Positions 1-8,460 of a DNA stretch of 64,000 bases are shown here, piece after piece. Under the pieces are notes generated by a model, which saw nothing but the letters and a program-made list of their open reading frames with translations, was not told the origin of the DNA and did no database searches. The DNA comes from Oceanicola sp. 502str15 (GTDB taxonomy: Bacteria; Pseudomonadota; Alphaproteobacteria; Rhodobacterales; Rhodobacteraceae), in the NCBI RefSeq assembly GCF_024105635.1, contig NZ_WYDQ01000001.1, positions 3,224,501-3,288,500 of the forward strand, given 5' to 3'. Numbering within the stretch: position 1 is the stretch's first letter; each line of letters starts with the position of its first letter. The translations under genes were made by a program, and so were the position numbers.

Positions 1-306
1 ATCCTGGGCCTGTCCGGCCTGACTGGCCAGGGCATCGAAGAATTGCTGACCCGGATCGAAGCCGAGCTGTCATCCCGCCTGCCCGCCCAAATCACGGCAA
101 CACACGCGCGTCATCGTGTTGCGCTAGAAGAGGCGAGCGCCGCTTTGCGGGCGGCTCGAATCGAGGTAGAAGCTGGACCCGAGAGGGCGGAACTGGCGGC
201 CGAAGAGTTGCGCACCGCCCTTCGCCGTATCGAAGCCCTGACGGGCCGCATCGGGGTTGAAGACCTGCTGGGTGAAATCTTTTCCAGTTTTTGTATCGGA
301 AAGTAG
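1..306 (+). CDS. mnmE: tRNA uridine-5-carboxymethylaminomethyl(34) synthesis GTPase MnmE, C-terminal fragment
   Basis: This is the last 101 codons of MnmE; the 5' part lies left of the window. The reading frame is open from base 1 and ends in Cys-Ile-Gly-Lys, the invariant C-terminal C(I/L/V)GK tail of MnmE, whose cysteine is needed for function. Shortly before it comes the helical segment with [15 protein letters not shown] and [10 protein letters not shown], typical of the C-terminal helical domain. MnmE works with MnmG to install the 5-carboxymethylaminomethyl group on wobble uridine 34 of several tRNAs. MnmG follows directly, as in most bacteria. Confidence 0.93.
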   Translation: MLGLSGLTGQGIEELLTRIEAELSSRLPAQITATHARHRVALEEASAALRAARIEVEAGPERAELAAEELRTALRRIEALTGRIGVEDLLGEIFSSFCIGK

Positions 307-309
307 GAG

Positions 310-325
310 TGTTTCACGTGAAACA
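310..325. promoter_or_regulatory. parS site 1, perfect 16-bp ParB-binding palindrome
   Basis: The sequence TGTTTCACGTGAAACA is a perfect palindrome identical to the classical chromosomal parS. It sits over the ribosome binding site and start codon of mnmG: the GTG at 318-320 is part of the central CACGTG. ParB, encoded 3.3 kb downstream, is the expected ligand, and would load here and spread or slide as a CTP-dependent clamp. A second identical site lies at 2215-2230. Confidence 0.93.
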
Positions 326-2183
326 TGACTTCGACGTCATCGTTGTTGGCGGCGGCCATGCCGGCGCCGATGCCGCCCACGCCGCGGCAAGGATGGGCGC
401 ACGGACAGGGCTTATCACGTTGCGGATCACCGATCTGGGCGTAATGTCCTGCAATCCGGCAATCGGCGGCCTCGGCAAGGGGCATCTCGTCCGTGAGATC
501 GACGCGCTCGACGGATTGATGGGCCGTGTCGCCGACGCAGCCGGTATCCAGTTCCGCCTCCTAAACCGCAAGAAGGGCCCCGCCGTCCAAGGCCCCCGCG
601 CGCAGGCTGACCGCAAGCTGTATCGGCAGGCGATGAGCCACGAGATCGCCAACACCCCGAATCTCTCCGTAATCGAGGCTGAGGTCTCCGGATTGGTTAT
701 CGAAGATCAAGCCGTCAAAGGCGTGGTCCTGGGAGATGGATCAAATCTCTGCGCCGCTGCAGTCGTTCTCACCACCGGCACCTTCCTGCGTGGCACAATT
801 CATATCGGCGACAAGTCTTATCCCGGCGGTCGCATGGGCGCGGAGCGCTCCCAACTACTCGCCAACCAACTCTCAGAACTGTCCCTGCCCCTCGGTCGCC
901 TCAAAACCGGCACCCCACCCCGGCTTGATGGCCGCACCATCAACTGGGACGGGCTCGAGTCCCAGCCCGCCGACGAAGATCCAACCGTCTTCTCCTTCCT
1001 GAACAACGCCCCGATTGCCCGGCAGATAAGCTGCGGCATCACCTACACCAATGCCCGCACCCACGAGATCATCAACGAGAACCTTCATCGCAGCGCGATG
1101 TACGGCGGTCATATCGAAGGTGTCGGCCCGCGCTATTGCCCATCGATCGAAGACAAGGTGGTCCGCTTCGCCAGCAAGGACTCTCACCAGATCTTCCTCG
1201 AGCCCGAAGGCCTCGACGATCCAACGATCTACCCCAACGGCATCTCCACGTCGCTTCCTGAAGACGTGCAGAAGGCCTACGTCCGCTCTATCGCCGGCCT
1301 GGAGCATGCGGAGTTCTTTCAACCGGGCTACGCAATCGAGTACGATTACATCGACCCCAGAGCACTTACCTCTTCCCTCGAGCTTCGAGCTCTTCCGAAC
1401 CTATATCTTGCGGGCCAGATCAACGGGACCACAGGATATGAGGAGGCCGCGGCGCAAGGATTGGTCGCGGGTCTCAACGCCGCACGCCGGTCGCGTGACG
1501 AAGATCCGGTGATCTTTGGTCGTTCGGAGTCCTACATCGGCGTCATGATCGACGACCTGACAACCCACGGCGTCGCCGAACCTTACCGCATGTTCACATC
1601 CCGAGCCGAGTATCGCCTGTCCCTCCGCGCGGACAATGCCGACCAGCGTTTGACCCCCAAGGGCATCGACATCGGATGCGTCGGTGCCGCCCGCCAATCC
1701 GCCTTCTCCGCCAAGATGGATGCGCTCACCTCTGCCCGCAGGACCCTGTCTGAGTTGAAACTCTCCTCCCGCGAGCTCGCAACCGCCGGCTTCCGCGTCA
1801 ACGCGGACGGACCTCGCCGAAACGGGATCGAGGCCCTCGCCCTACCCGACGCCAGCCTCCAAAAGCTCCTGCCCTTTTGCCCAGACCTCTCCGAAGTATC
1901 CCGGGAGATCGCCACGCAGGTCGAAAGGGATTCGCTCTACCACAACTACATCGCCCGCCAAGAACTCGATGTGGCCGCCCTTCAGCGCGACGAGATGCGC
2001 CCTATTCCCGAAGATTTCGAATACGCCGAGCTGCACGGGCTTTCCAACGAGCTGAAAGCCAAACTGGAGGCCGCAAGGCCCGCTTCGCTCGGCCAGGCCT
2101 CGCGCATCGGCGGCATGACCCCCGCCGCGCTCGGCCTCATTCTCGCCCGCCTTCGGCGCGAGCAGAAAAGGAAAGCCTCGTGA
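318..2183 (+). CDS. mnmG: tRNA uridine-5-carboxymethylaminomethyl(34) synthesis enzyme MnmG (GidA)
   Basis: This is the FAD- and NADH-dependent partner of MnmE in wobble-uridine modification. With the GTG at 318 the protein has 621 residues, normal for the family. The Rossmann FAD motif GGGHAG is at about residues 11-16, followed by the family blocks [24 protein letters not shown] and [15 protein letters not shown]. The GTG at 318 has AGGAG nine bases upstream and gives [13 protein letters not shown], as in related proteins. A GTG at 309 and a TTG at 291 are also in frame but overlap or precede that Shine-Dalgarno. The start codon lies inside a parS palindrome. The stop overlaps the GTG start of rsmG, so the two are probably translationally coupled. 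Confidence 0.95.
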   Translation: MKHDFDVIVVGGGHAGADAAHAAARMGARTGLITLRITDLGVMSCNPAIGGLGKGHLVREIDALDGLMGRVADAAGIQFRLLNRKKGPAVQGPRAQADRKLYRQAMSHEIANTPNLSVIEAEVSGLVIEDQAVKGVVLGDGSNLCAAAVVLTTGTFLRGTIHIGDKSYPGGRMGAERSQLLANQLSELSLPLGRLKTGTPPRLDGRTINWDGLESQPADEDPTVFSFLNNAPIARQISCGITYTNARTHEIINENLHRSAMYGGHIEGVGPRYCPSIEDKVVRFASKDSHQIFLEPEGLDDPTIYPNGISTSLPEDVQKAYVRSIAGLEHAEFFQPGYAIEYDYIDPRALTSSLELRALPNLYLAGQINGTTGYEEAAAQGLVAGLNAARRSRDEDPVIFGRSESYIGVMIDDLTTHGVAEPYRMFTSRAEYRLSLRADNADQRLTPKGIDIGCVGAARQSAFSAKMDALTSARRTLSELKLSSRELATAGFRVNADGPRRNGIEALALPDASLQKLLPFCPDLSEVSREIATQVERDSLYHNYIARQELDVAALQRDEMRPIPEDFEYAELHGLSNELKAKLEAARPASLGQASRIGGMTPAALGLILARLRREQKRKAS

Positions 2184-2800
2184 CGGCACGGGAAGAGGTG
2201 CTTTCGCGGCTGAATGTTTCACGTGAAACAGTGGCTCGACTCGACACCTACGCCGCCCTCCTCACCAAGTGGAACAAGGCGATCAACCTCGTCGCCCCCG
2301 CCACGCTGCCCGACCTCTGGTCACGCCATTTTCTCGATTCCGCCCAGGTGCTCAACCATGGCCCCAAAACCGGCCTCTGGCTCGATATCGGTACCGGTGG
2401 CGGCTTTCCCGGCCTGATCTGCGCCATCCTCGCCGCAGATACCGCGCCCGACCTCACTTTCGCCTTTGTGGAGTCTGACCAGCGTAAATGCACCTTCCTC
2501 TCGACGGTCCTCAGAGAAACCGGGATCAAGGCCATCATCCACACAGCCCGCGTCGAAACCCTCGATTCCTGCGCAGCCCAGGCCCTTTCCGCCCGCGCCC
2601 TCGCCCCGCTCACCACCCTGCTTGAACATGCCGAACGCCATCTTGCCCCAACAGGCAGAGCCCTTTTTCTCAAAGGGGCGCAACATGAAGCAGAGCTTGC
2701 GAAGGCCCTTGAAAAATGGGCCTTTGACGTTCAGAAACACCCCAGTGAAACCGACCCAGCCGGCGCACTTCTGACCATAGGAAACATCACCCGTGTCTGA
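2180..2800 (+). CDS. rsmG: 16S rRNA (guanine(527)-N(7))-methyltransferase RsmG (GidB)
   Basis: RsmG uses SAM to methylate N7 of G527 in 16S rRNA; loss in other bacteria gives low-level streptomycin resistance. The 206-residue length matches the family. The SAM-binding motif is [10 protein letters not shown] at about residues 70-79, and the N-terminal stretch with KWNKAINLV is characteristic. The GTG start at 2180 overlaps the mnmG stop codon. Codons 13-18 (Asn-Val-Ser-Arg-Glu-Thr) are written by a perfect parS sequence, so this coding region doubles as a partition site. The 3' end overlaps parA by 8 nt. Confidence 0.94.
   Translation: MTAREEVLSRLNVSRETVARLDTYAALLTKWNKAINLVAPATLPDLWSRHFLDSAQVLNHGPKTGLWLDIGTGGGFPGLICAILAADTAPDLTFAFVESDQRKCTFLSTVLRETGIKAIIHTARVETLDSCAAQALSARALAPLTTLLEHAERHLAPTGRALFLKGAQHEAELAKALEKWAFDVQKHPSETDPAGALLTIGNITRV
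2215..2230. promoter_or_regulatory. parS site 2, perfect 16-bp ParB-binding palindrome
   Basis: The sequence TGTTTCACGTGAAACA recurs exactly, 1,905 bp from the first copy, inside the 5' coding region of rsmG. Its codons read Asn-Val-Ser-Arg-Glu-Thr in the rsmG frame. It lies 0.6 kb upstream of parA and is an expected ParB nucleation site. Two identical 16-mers this close together cannot be chance. Confidence 0.93.
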
Positions 2801-3593
2801 CCCGACTCGTCCCAAGGCGCCAAAAATCATTGCTGTCGCTAATCAGAAGGGCGGCGTGGGCAAGACCACCACGGCGATCAACCTTGGCGCTGCGCTCGCG
2901 GCTGAAGGCAAGGCCGTCCTCATCGTAGACCTGGACCCGCAGGGCAACGCCTCCACCGGCCTCGGGGTCGAACCGGTCGACCGCAAGAAAACAACCTACG
3001 ATCTCCTTCTGGATGACGCCCCCCTCCGCGAAGTGATCCTGGCAACCGACGTCGAAAATCTGCTGCTCGCCCCCTCCACCACCGATCTCAGCTCGGCCGA
3101 CATTGAGCTTGTCGCCAACGAGCGCCGCAGCCACCTGCTGCACGACGCCCTGCGCCAGCCCGAGATCGACCGCTATTCGCTTGATTACATCCTCATAGAC
3201 TGCCCGCCCTCGCTCAATCTTCTGACGGTCAACGCCATGATCGCCGCAGATTCCGTGCTGGTCCCACTGCAATCCGAGTTCTACGCGCTCGAAGGCCTGT
3301 CGCAGCTCATGCTGACCCTTCGTGAAGTCCGCGAGACGGCCAACCCGAACCTCCGGATTGAGGGCGTGGTGCTGACGATGTTCGATCAACGCAACAACCT
3401 GTCACAACAGGTCGACGACGACGCTCGCGAAGCGCTCGGAGACCTCGTGTTTCAAACGCGCATTCCCCGAAACGTAAGGGTGAGCGAAGCGCCGAGTTTC
3501 GCGATGCCGGTCCTGGACTATGATCCCACGTCCAAGGGTAGCGTCGCGTATCGGGATCTGGCCAAAGAGCTGCTGGCACGTCCGGCGCAATAG
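2793..3593 (+). CDS. parA: Chromosome-partitioning ATPase ParA (Soj family)
   Basis: This Walker-type ATPase forms a nucleoid-bound gradient that moves ParB-parS complexes toward the cell poles. The deviant Walker A motif KGGVGKTT is at residues 19-26, followed by VDLDPQGNAS (A' motif) and IDCPPSLNLLT (Walker B). The 266-residue length fits chromosomal ParA without an extra N-terminal DNA-binding domain. The GTG start at 2793 overlaps the rsmG stop by 8 nt. parB follows after 11 nt with the sequence GGAGAAG in front of it, forming a standard parAB pair. Confidence 0.96.
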   Translation: MSDPTRPKAPKIIAVANQKGGVGKTTTAINLGAALAAEGKAVLIVDLDPQGNASTGLGVEPVDRKKTTYDLLLDDAPLREVILATDVENLLLAPSTTDLSSADIELVANERRSHLLHDALRQPEIDRYSLDYILIDCPPSLNLLTVNAMIAADSVLVPLQSEFYALEGLSQLMLTLREVRETANPNLRIEGVVLTMFDQRNNLSQQVDDDAREALGDLVFQTRIPRNVRVSEAPSFAMPVLDYDPTSKGSVAYRDLAKELLARPAQ

Positions 3594-3604
3594 GGAGAAG
3601 AGCG

Positions 3605-4492
3605 ATGGCTGACAAGAAAAGAGGCCTGGGCCGCGGCCTGTCTGCCCTTATGGCCGATGTTGCGCCTCGGGAAGACCAAACCACCACATCTGCGTCCACT
3701 GAACGGCGGTTGCCGATCGAGCAGGTCGAGCCCAACCCCGATCAGCCGCGCCGCGACTTCGAGCTGGAGCCGCTGCAGGAGCTTGCCGACTCCATCAAGG
3801 AGCGCGGAATCATCCAACCTCTGATCGTGCGCAAGGACCCGTCCAAGCCCAACATCTTCCAGATCGTCGCGGGCGAGCGCCGCTGGCGCGCTGCGCAGAT
3901 GGCGCAGTTGCACGATGTCCCGGTCATCGTCCGTGAATTCACCGACGAAGAAGTTCTCGAAGTTGCCATCATCGAGAACGTCCAGCGCGAAGATCTGAAC
4001 CCGATCGACGAGGCCCAGGGCTATCGCCAGCTGGTGGACCGCTTTGGTCACACCCAAGAGCATCTGGCGCAGGCGCTCGGAAAGAGCCGCAGCCATGTCG
4101 CCAACCTGATGCGTCTGCTGCAACTGCCTGAAGACGTTCAAAGATTTCTCCGCGACGGCAAGCTCTCTTCCGGCCACGCCCGCGCACTGATCACCGCCGA
4201 AAATGCCTCGGAACTTGCCAAGCAGGTCGTGCAAAAGGGCCTTTCGGTGCGGGACACCGAGAAGCTGGCCAAGGGCGGAAAGAAACCCTCTGCCACCAAA
4301 GCACCCACGCCGACCAAGGATGCCGACACCCGCGCTCTCGAGGGAGACCTCGCCGCCAACCTCGGCCTCAAGGTCGCCATCGACCATGACGCAAGCGGCG
4401 CCGGCCGGATGACCATTTCCTACCGGGATCTCGATGACCTCGACGCGCTCTGCCGCGTGCTGACGGCTACGCCTCTGGACGTGTCCAGATAA
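3605..4492 (+). CDS. parB: Chromosome-partitioning protein ParB (CTPase clamp, parS binding)
   Basis: ParB binds parS and condenses the origin region. The 295-residue protein starts with the ParA-activating tail KKRGLGRGLSALM. It carries NPDQPRR at 44-50, the CTP-binding GERRWRAAQ box at 90-98, and a helix-turn-helix around TQEHLAQALGKSRSHVANL. The C-terminal domain ends in YRDLDDLDALCRVL, the dimerisation region. Its cognate sites are the two parS palindromes at 310-325 and 2215-2230. The 3' end overlaps the convergent DUF454 gene by 26 nt. Confidence 0.96.
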   Translation: MADKKRGLGRGLSALMADVAPREDQTTTSASTERRLPIEQVEPNPDQPRRDFELEPLQELADSIKERGIIQPLIVRKDPSKPNIFQIVAGERRWRAAQMAQLHDVPVIVREFTDEEVLEVAIIENVQREDLNPIDEAQGYRQLVDRFGHTQEHLAQALGKSRSHVANLMRLLQLPEDVQRFLRDGKLSSGHARALITAENASELAKQVVQKGLSVRDTEKLAKGGKKPSATKAPTPTKDADTRALEGDLAANLGLKVAIDHDASGAGRMTISYRDLDDLDALCRVLTATPLDVSR

Positions 4493-4820
4493 ACAGCAGC
4501 ACGCAACTCAGCGTCACGGCCTGAATCGCCAGCAGCTTCACCGGAAGCTGAAGCGCCAAGGAAACCCCGAAAACCGCAAGAACAGAGACTGTCGCCGCCC
4601 ATTTCGCCCCCCTGCGGATCGCCCCGGCGCGGCGCCAGTCCGCGATCATCGGGCCGAAGGTGCGATGCGCCAAGAGCCAGTCGTGCAGGCGTTCCGACGA
4701 GCGGGCAAAACAGAAGGCGGCGAGGAGCACAAAGGGTACGGTGGGAAGAAGCGGCAAGACGATCCCGATTGCCCCGAGCAACAGGCTCACCAAACCCGCC
4801 GTGGCCCAGATCGCCTTCAT
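4467..4820 (-). CDS. DUF454 (YbaN-like) small inner-membrane protein
   Basis: The 117-residue protein has three to four hydrophobic segments: residues about 5-22, 25-40, 75-90 and 93-110. Between them lies the family core RSSERLHDWLLAHRTFGP, which identifies DUF454/YbaN. The PLLPTVPFVLLAAFCFARSS block is also typical. No biochemical role is firmly established for the family. It is placed one base after the hemW stop on the same strand, so it is probably the last gene of the rph-rdgB-hemW transcript. Its C-terminal coding end overlaps the end of parB in the opposite direction. Confidence 0.85.
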   Translation of the reverse strand: MKAIWATAGLVSLLLGAIGIVLPLLPTVPFVLLAAFCFARSSERLHDWLLAHRTFGPMIADWRRAGAIRRGAKWAATVSVLAVFGVSLALQLPVKLLAIQAVTLSCVLLFIWTRPEA

Positions 4821-4821
4821 C

Positions 4822-5973
4822 TCACACCATCAACTCCCGGATCACCGCATTCAGCACCATCCGTCCGCGCAGCGTGGCCCTCAAGCGGTCACCGTCCTGC
4901 GCAACCAGGCCGGAACCCACGAGTTCACCAAGTTTTTCAGCCGGCAAGGCCTCGCCCGATAGCGCCGAGAAGCGTGAAAGAGAGATCCCCTCTCCAACCC
5001 GCAGCCCCATCATCAGGTACTCCGAGGCCTGATCACCTCCACTCAGGCGCTCCCGGCTCTCCGCATTTCCAGCCTTAACGCCCTCAAGCCAAGCTGCAGG
5101 CATCGACTTGCACACCGTGGCCATCCGCTCGCCCTCAAACGTCACACGCCCATGCGCCCCCGGGCCGATCCCGATGTAATCGCCGTACCGCCAGTACACG
5201 AGGTTATGCCGTGATTCAGAGCCGCTTTGCGCATGGTTAGAGACTTCATAGGCCTCAAACCCGGCCGCCGACGTCATCTCCTGGGTCAGCTCGAACATGT
5301 CGGCCCCAAGGTCATCATCCGGCAACCCCCGCAGCTTGCCAATCGCATACCTATCGCCAAAGGCCGTGCCCGGTTCGATCGTCAGCTGGTAGAGCGACAG
5401 GTGATCGCCCGCCATCTCGAGCGCCTCCGACAACTCGCTGCGCCAATCCTCAAGCGTCTGGTTCTGCCGCGCGTAGATCAGGTCAAAGCTCATCCGTCCG
5501 AAATGCGCCTTGGCAACCTCCACCGCCGCCTTGGCCTGCGCAACATCATGCAACCGCCCCAAAGCCCGCAGATCCGTGTCGCGCAGCGATTGCACCCCGA
5601 GAGACACCCGGTTCACGCCCGCCTCGGCATATCCAGCAAACCGCCGCGCCTCGACCGAGGACGGATTGGCCTCAAGCGTGATCTCGATATCATTGGCCCG
5701 GGGCCAGAACCGTCCGATCTCGCGCAAGATCGCATCCACCGTCTCGGGCTCCATCAGCGACGGCGTTCCGCCCCCAAAGTAGACAGACTGCAAAACCCGC
5801 CCCTCAGTCTCCGCACCGACCCGCCCGATCTCGCGCAGGTAGGCCTCACGCCATGCAGACTGGTCGATCCGGGCCGTGACGTGGGAGTTGAAGTCGCAAT
5901 ACGGGCATTTGGCCGCGCAAAACGGCCAGTGGATGTAAAGGCCGAAGCCCCCGGCCTGCCAATCAGCGGGCAA
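4822..5973 (-). CDS. hemW: Radical SAM family haem chaperone HemW
   Basis: The radical-SAM cluster motif CxxxCxxC is at residues 19-26 (CAAKCPYC), preceded by YIHWPF. The HNxxYW haem-binding motif (HNLVYW), which separates HemW haem chaperones from true coproporphyrinogen dehydrogenases (HemN), is present. HemW transfers haem to membrane enzymes. The start is uncertain: no ATG lies near the conserved N terminus, and a TTG at 5973 (MPADWQAGGF) or a TTG at 5985 are the best candidates. Both overlap the 3' end of rdgB. An upstream in-frame start at 6051 would lie deep inside rdgB and is unlikely. Confidence 0.9.
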   Translation of the reverse strand: MPADWQAGGFGLYIHWPFCAAKCPYCDFNSHVTARIDQSAWREAYLREIGRVGAETEGRVLQSVYFGGGTPSLMEPETVDAILREIGRFWPRANDIEITLEANPSSVEARRFAGYAEAGVNRVSLGVQSLRDTDLRALGRLHDVAQAKAAVEVAKAHFGRMSFDLIYARQNQTLEDWRSELSEALEMAGDHLSLYQLTIEPGTAFGDRYAIGKLRGLPDDDLGADMFELTQEMTSAAGFEAYEVSNHAQSGSESRHNLVYWRYGDYIGIGPGAHGRVTFEGERMATVCKSMPAAWLEGVKAGNAESRERLSGGDQASEYLMMGLRVGEGISLSRFSALSGEALPAEKLGELVGSGLVAQDGDRLRATLRGRMVLNAVIRELMV

Positions 5974-6574
5974 AGCAGCCTGCAACGAGCTTTTCGAAAG
6001 CCGCGGTTCGGTGGGTGAGAGGGGCCTTCTGCTCCGGGGACATCTCGCCAAACGTCAGATCATGGCCATCTGGCAGAAACATCGGATCGAACCCGAAGCC
6101 CTGGTTCCCCCGCATCGGCCAGACCAGCTGTCCTTCGGCGGCTCCTTCAAAGATCTCATCGTGCCCGTCCGGCCAGGCAAGGCAAAGCGTGGCCCGAAAC
6201 CGCGCGCGGCGCGGCTGAGGCGCGGCAATGCCCTCGCACTCTTCCCAAACCCGCGTCATCGCCAGCACGAAATCTCGGCCATTGGGCGTTTCGGCCCAAT
6301 CCGCGGTATACACCCCCGGACGGCCGCCAAGTGCATCCACCTCGATCCCGCTGTCATCGGCAAGCGCCGGGTAGCCAGATGCTTTCGCGGCAAAATGCGC
6401 CTTGATCCGCGCATTCCCGATAAAGGTCGCCTCGGTCTCTTCCGGCTCTTCCAGCCCGAGTTCACCGGCGCTCGTCACCGCCACGTCGAACGGCGCCAGC
6501 AGTGCAGAGATCTCCCGCAGCTTGCCCGCGTTGTGGGTGGCGATCACCAGTTTGCTGCTGTCGAACGTCCGCAC
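5963..6574 (-). CDS. rdgB: RdgB/HAM1 family non-canonical purine NTP pyrophosphatase
   Basis: This enzyme hydrolyses dITP, dXTP and ITP to monophosphates and so keeps deaminated purines out of DNA and RNA. The N terminus has LVIATHNAGKLREI with the family THNxxK motif. It is followed by ALADDSGIEVDALGGRPG, with the catalytic and metal-binding acidic residues, and by GFGFDPMFLP near the C terminus. Length is 203 residues, as expected. The start codon is GTG at 6574, three bases after the rph stop. The 3' end overlaps hemW by about 11 nt, so rph, rdgB and hemW read as one operon. Confidence 0.95.
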   Translation of the reverse strand: MRTFDSSKLVIATHNAGKLREISALLAPFDVAVTSAGELGLEEPEETEATFIGNARIKAHFAAKASGYPALADDSGIEVDALGGRPGVYTADWAETPNGRDFVLAMTRVWEECEGIAAPQPRRARFRATLCLAWPDGHDEIFEGAAEGQLVWPMRGNQGFGFDPMFLPDGHDLTFGEMSPEQKAPLTHRTAAFEKLVAGCFAR

Positions 6575-6577
6575 CCT

Positions 6578-7291
6578 TCAGCCCCCCACGGCCGCCTTCT
6601 GCGCACTCACCAGCTCGGCCACGCCGGCCTCGGCCAGATCCATCAGCGCGTCCATCTCGGCGCGCGCAAAGGTTGCGCCTTCGGCACTGGCCTGCACCTC
6701 GATCAGCTTGCCCGCGCCCGTCATCACAAAGTTGCCATCCGTGCCGGCCTCGCTGTCTTCGGCGTAGTCCAGGTCAACCACCGGCTGCCCGGCGTAGATG
6801 CCGCAGCTCACGGCGGCCACGTGGTCGAGGATCGGATCGGTCTTCACCAGCCCTGCCTTCATCAGCTTCTGCACCGCCAGCTTGAGCGCAACCCAACCGC
6901 CGGTGATCGAGGCGCAGCGGGTCCCGCCATCGGCCTGAATCACATCACAGTCGATCTGGATCTGCCGCTCACCAAGCGCCTGAAAATCCACGCCAGCCCG
7001 CAGCGCACGCCCGATAAGCCGTTGAATTTCCTGCGTTCTTCCACTCTGTCCGTTCTTCGCCTCACGCCGCATCCGGCTGTGCGTCGCCCGCGGCAGCATC
7101 CCGTATTCCGCCGTCACCCAGCCCTTGCCGCTGTTCTTCAGAAACGGCGGCACCCGCTCCTCGACGGTCGCAGTGCAGATCACATGGGTTTCGCCGCATT
7201 TGATCAGGCACGAGCCCTCCGCATAACGGGTGACATCTGTTTCAATCGTGATCGGGCGCATATCGCTCAGGGCGCGGCCGGAAGGGCGCAT
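6578..7291 (-). CDS. rph: Ribonuclease PH
   Basis: This phosphorolytic exoribonuclease trims tRNA 3' ends. The N terminus [14 protein letters not shown] and the blocks [31 protein letters not shown] and [14 protein letters not shown] are hallmark RNase PH sequences, with the phosphate-binding GRTQEI arginine. The ATG at 7291 has a strong GAGGAGG upstream and yields 237 residues, the normal length. It is divergent from hrcA, with 98 bp between the start codons. It begins the rph-rdgB-hemW-DUF454 run. Confidence 0.96.
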   Translation of the reverse strand: MRPSGRALSDMRPITIETDVTRYAEGSCLIKCGETHVICTATVEERVPPFLKNSGKGWVTAEYGMLPRATHSRMRREAKNGQSGRTQEIQRLIGRALRAGVDFQALGERQIQIDCDVIQADGGTRCASITGGWVALKLAVQKLMKAGLVKTDPILDHVAAVSCGIYAGQPVVDLDYAEDSEAGTDGNFVMTGAGKLIEVQASAEGATFARAEMDALMDLAEAGVAELVSAQKAAVGG

Positions 7292-7353
7292 AACATATCC
7301 TCCTCGTGGGTCGTTCCCCTCTTGGCCCTCACGGCTCGCAGACGCAAGCAAGA

Positions 7354-7383
7354 TTGACCTTCTCCGCCTTGCGTCCCTATCTA
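7354..7383 (+). promoter_or_regulatory. Possible heat-shock-type promoter of hrcA-grpE
   Basis: The hexamer TTGACC (7354-7359) is followed by CCCTATCTA (7375-7383). This resembles the RpoH pattern (TTGAA, about 15 bp, CCCCATnTA), and can also be read as a sigma-70 type site with TATCTA as -10. The -10 ends only six bases before the hrcA ATG at 7390, so a transcript from here would have almost no leader. No CIRCE inverted repeat was seen in this gap. Confidence 0.4.
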
Positions 7384-7389
7384 AAGCCC

Positions 7390-8457
7390 ATGAACAACGC
7401 CGCAAAATTGCTGGAAGAAATGAATGACCGCTCCCGCGAAGTATTTCGCAGGGTGGTCGAAAGCTATCTCGCCACCGGCGAGCCAGTCGGGTCGCGCACC
7501 CTGACCCGGGTGCTCGAAGAAAAGGTATCGGCCGCGACCATCCGAAACGTGATGCAGGATCTCGAATACCTCGGCCTGCTCAACAGCCCGCACGTGAGTG
7601 CCGGGCGCATTCCAACCCAGCAGGGGTTGCGCATGTTCGTCGACGGCCTGCTCGAGGTGCGCGATCTCGGCTCCGAAGACCGCGAGAAGATCGACGCCAC
7701 CCTCGGCACCAGCTCCACCGATGTCTCCAGCCTCCTTGCCCGCGTCGGCTCCGCACTGTCCGGCACCACCCAGGTGGCCAGTCTCGTGCTGGCCCCCAAG
7801 CATGAGGCCGAGATCAAGCACATCGAGTTCGTGCAGCTCGGCCCGGAGCGCGCCCTCGTGGTGCTGGTCTTCTCCGATGGCCATGTCGAAAACCGCGTCT
7901 TCACGCCCCCCGCCGGCCAAACGCCCTCGTCCCTGCGCGAAGCGGCGAACTTTCTGAACTCCTTCGCAGAGGGTCACTCCCTTTCCGAGATGCGCGGCCT
8001 CATCGCCCGCGAAATCGGCGCGCGCCGTCAGGAGATCGACACGCTCGCCGCCGAGCTGGTCGCCGAGGGCACCGCGATCTGGGAAGCGCAGGGCGAACCC
8101 CACGAACGCCTTGTCGTAAGGGGCCGCGCGAATCTCCTTGCCGAGTCGGAACCCGAAGAACTCGACCGCATCCGCACCCTCTTCGACGACCTCGAACGCA
8201 AACGTGATATCGCAGAATTTCTCGAACTGACCGATGAGGGCGAGGGTGTGCGCATTTTTATCGGTTCAGAGAACAAGCTCTTCTCACTTTCGGGTTCATC
8301 TTTGGTGGTTTCTCCTTATATGAATGCCGACCGGAAGATCATCGGCGCCGTGGGCGTCATCGGGCCCACGCGGCTCAACTACGGCCGGATCGTTCCAATC
8401 GTGGATTATACCGCGCAGCTCGTCGGAAAGCTGATCGCGGATCGAGGCAAAGGGTAG
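7390..8457 (+). CDS. hrcA: Heat-inducible transcriptional repressor HrcA
   Basis: HrcA represses chaperone operons by binding CIRCE elements and is kept active by GroEL. The 355-residue protein has the N-terminal winged helix with [25 protein letters not shown] and [17 protein letters not shown]. The [21 protein letters not shown] block follows, with the C-terminal GAF-like domain ending in [22 protein letters not shown]. The ATG at 7390 is chosen because the preceding in-frame sequence is unlike the family. It is followed three bases later by grpE. Gene pair and spacing are usual for alphaproteobacteria. Confidence 0.96.
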   Translation: MNNAAKLLEEMNDRSREVFRRVVESYLATGEPVGSRTLTRVLEEKVSAATIRNVMQDLEYLGLLNSPHVSAGRIPTQQGLRMFVDGLLEVRDLGSEDREKIDATLGTSSTDVSSLLARVGSALSGTTQVASLVLAPKHEAEIKHIEFVQLGPERALVVLVFSDGHVENRVFTPPAGQTPSSLREAANFLNSFAEGHSLSEMRGLIAREIGARRQEIDTLAAELVAEGTAIWEAQGEPHERLVVRGRANLLAESEPEELDRIRTLFDDLERKRDIAEFLELTDEGEGVRIFIGSENKLFSLSGSSLVVSPYMNADRKIIGAVGVIGPTRLNYGRIVPIVDYTAQLVGKLIADRGKG

Positions 8458-8460
8458 AAC

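Noticed and set aside
291..317. Upstream starts of mnmG at TTG 291 and GTG 309
   Set aside because: They precede or overlap the AGGAG that fits GTG 318, and add residues that homologues lack. GTG 309 is not fully excluded.
7292..7389. CIRCE operator before hrcA
   Set aside because: No TTAGCACTC/GAGTGCTAA-type inverted repeat could be found here or in front of dnaK.
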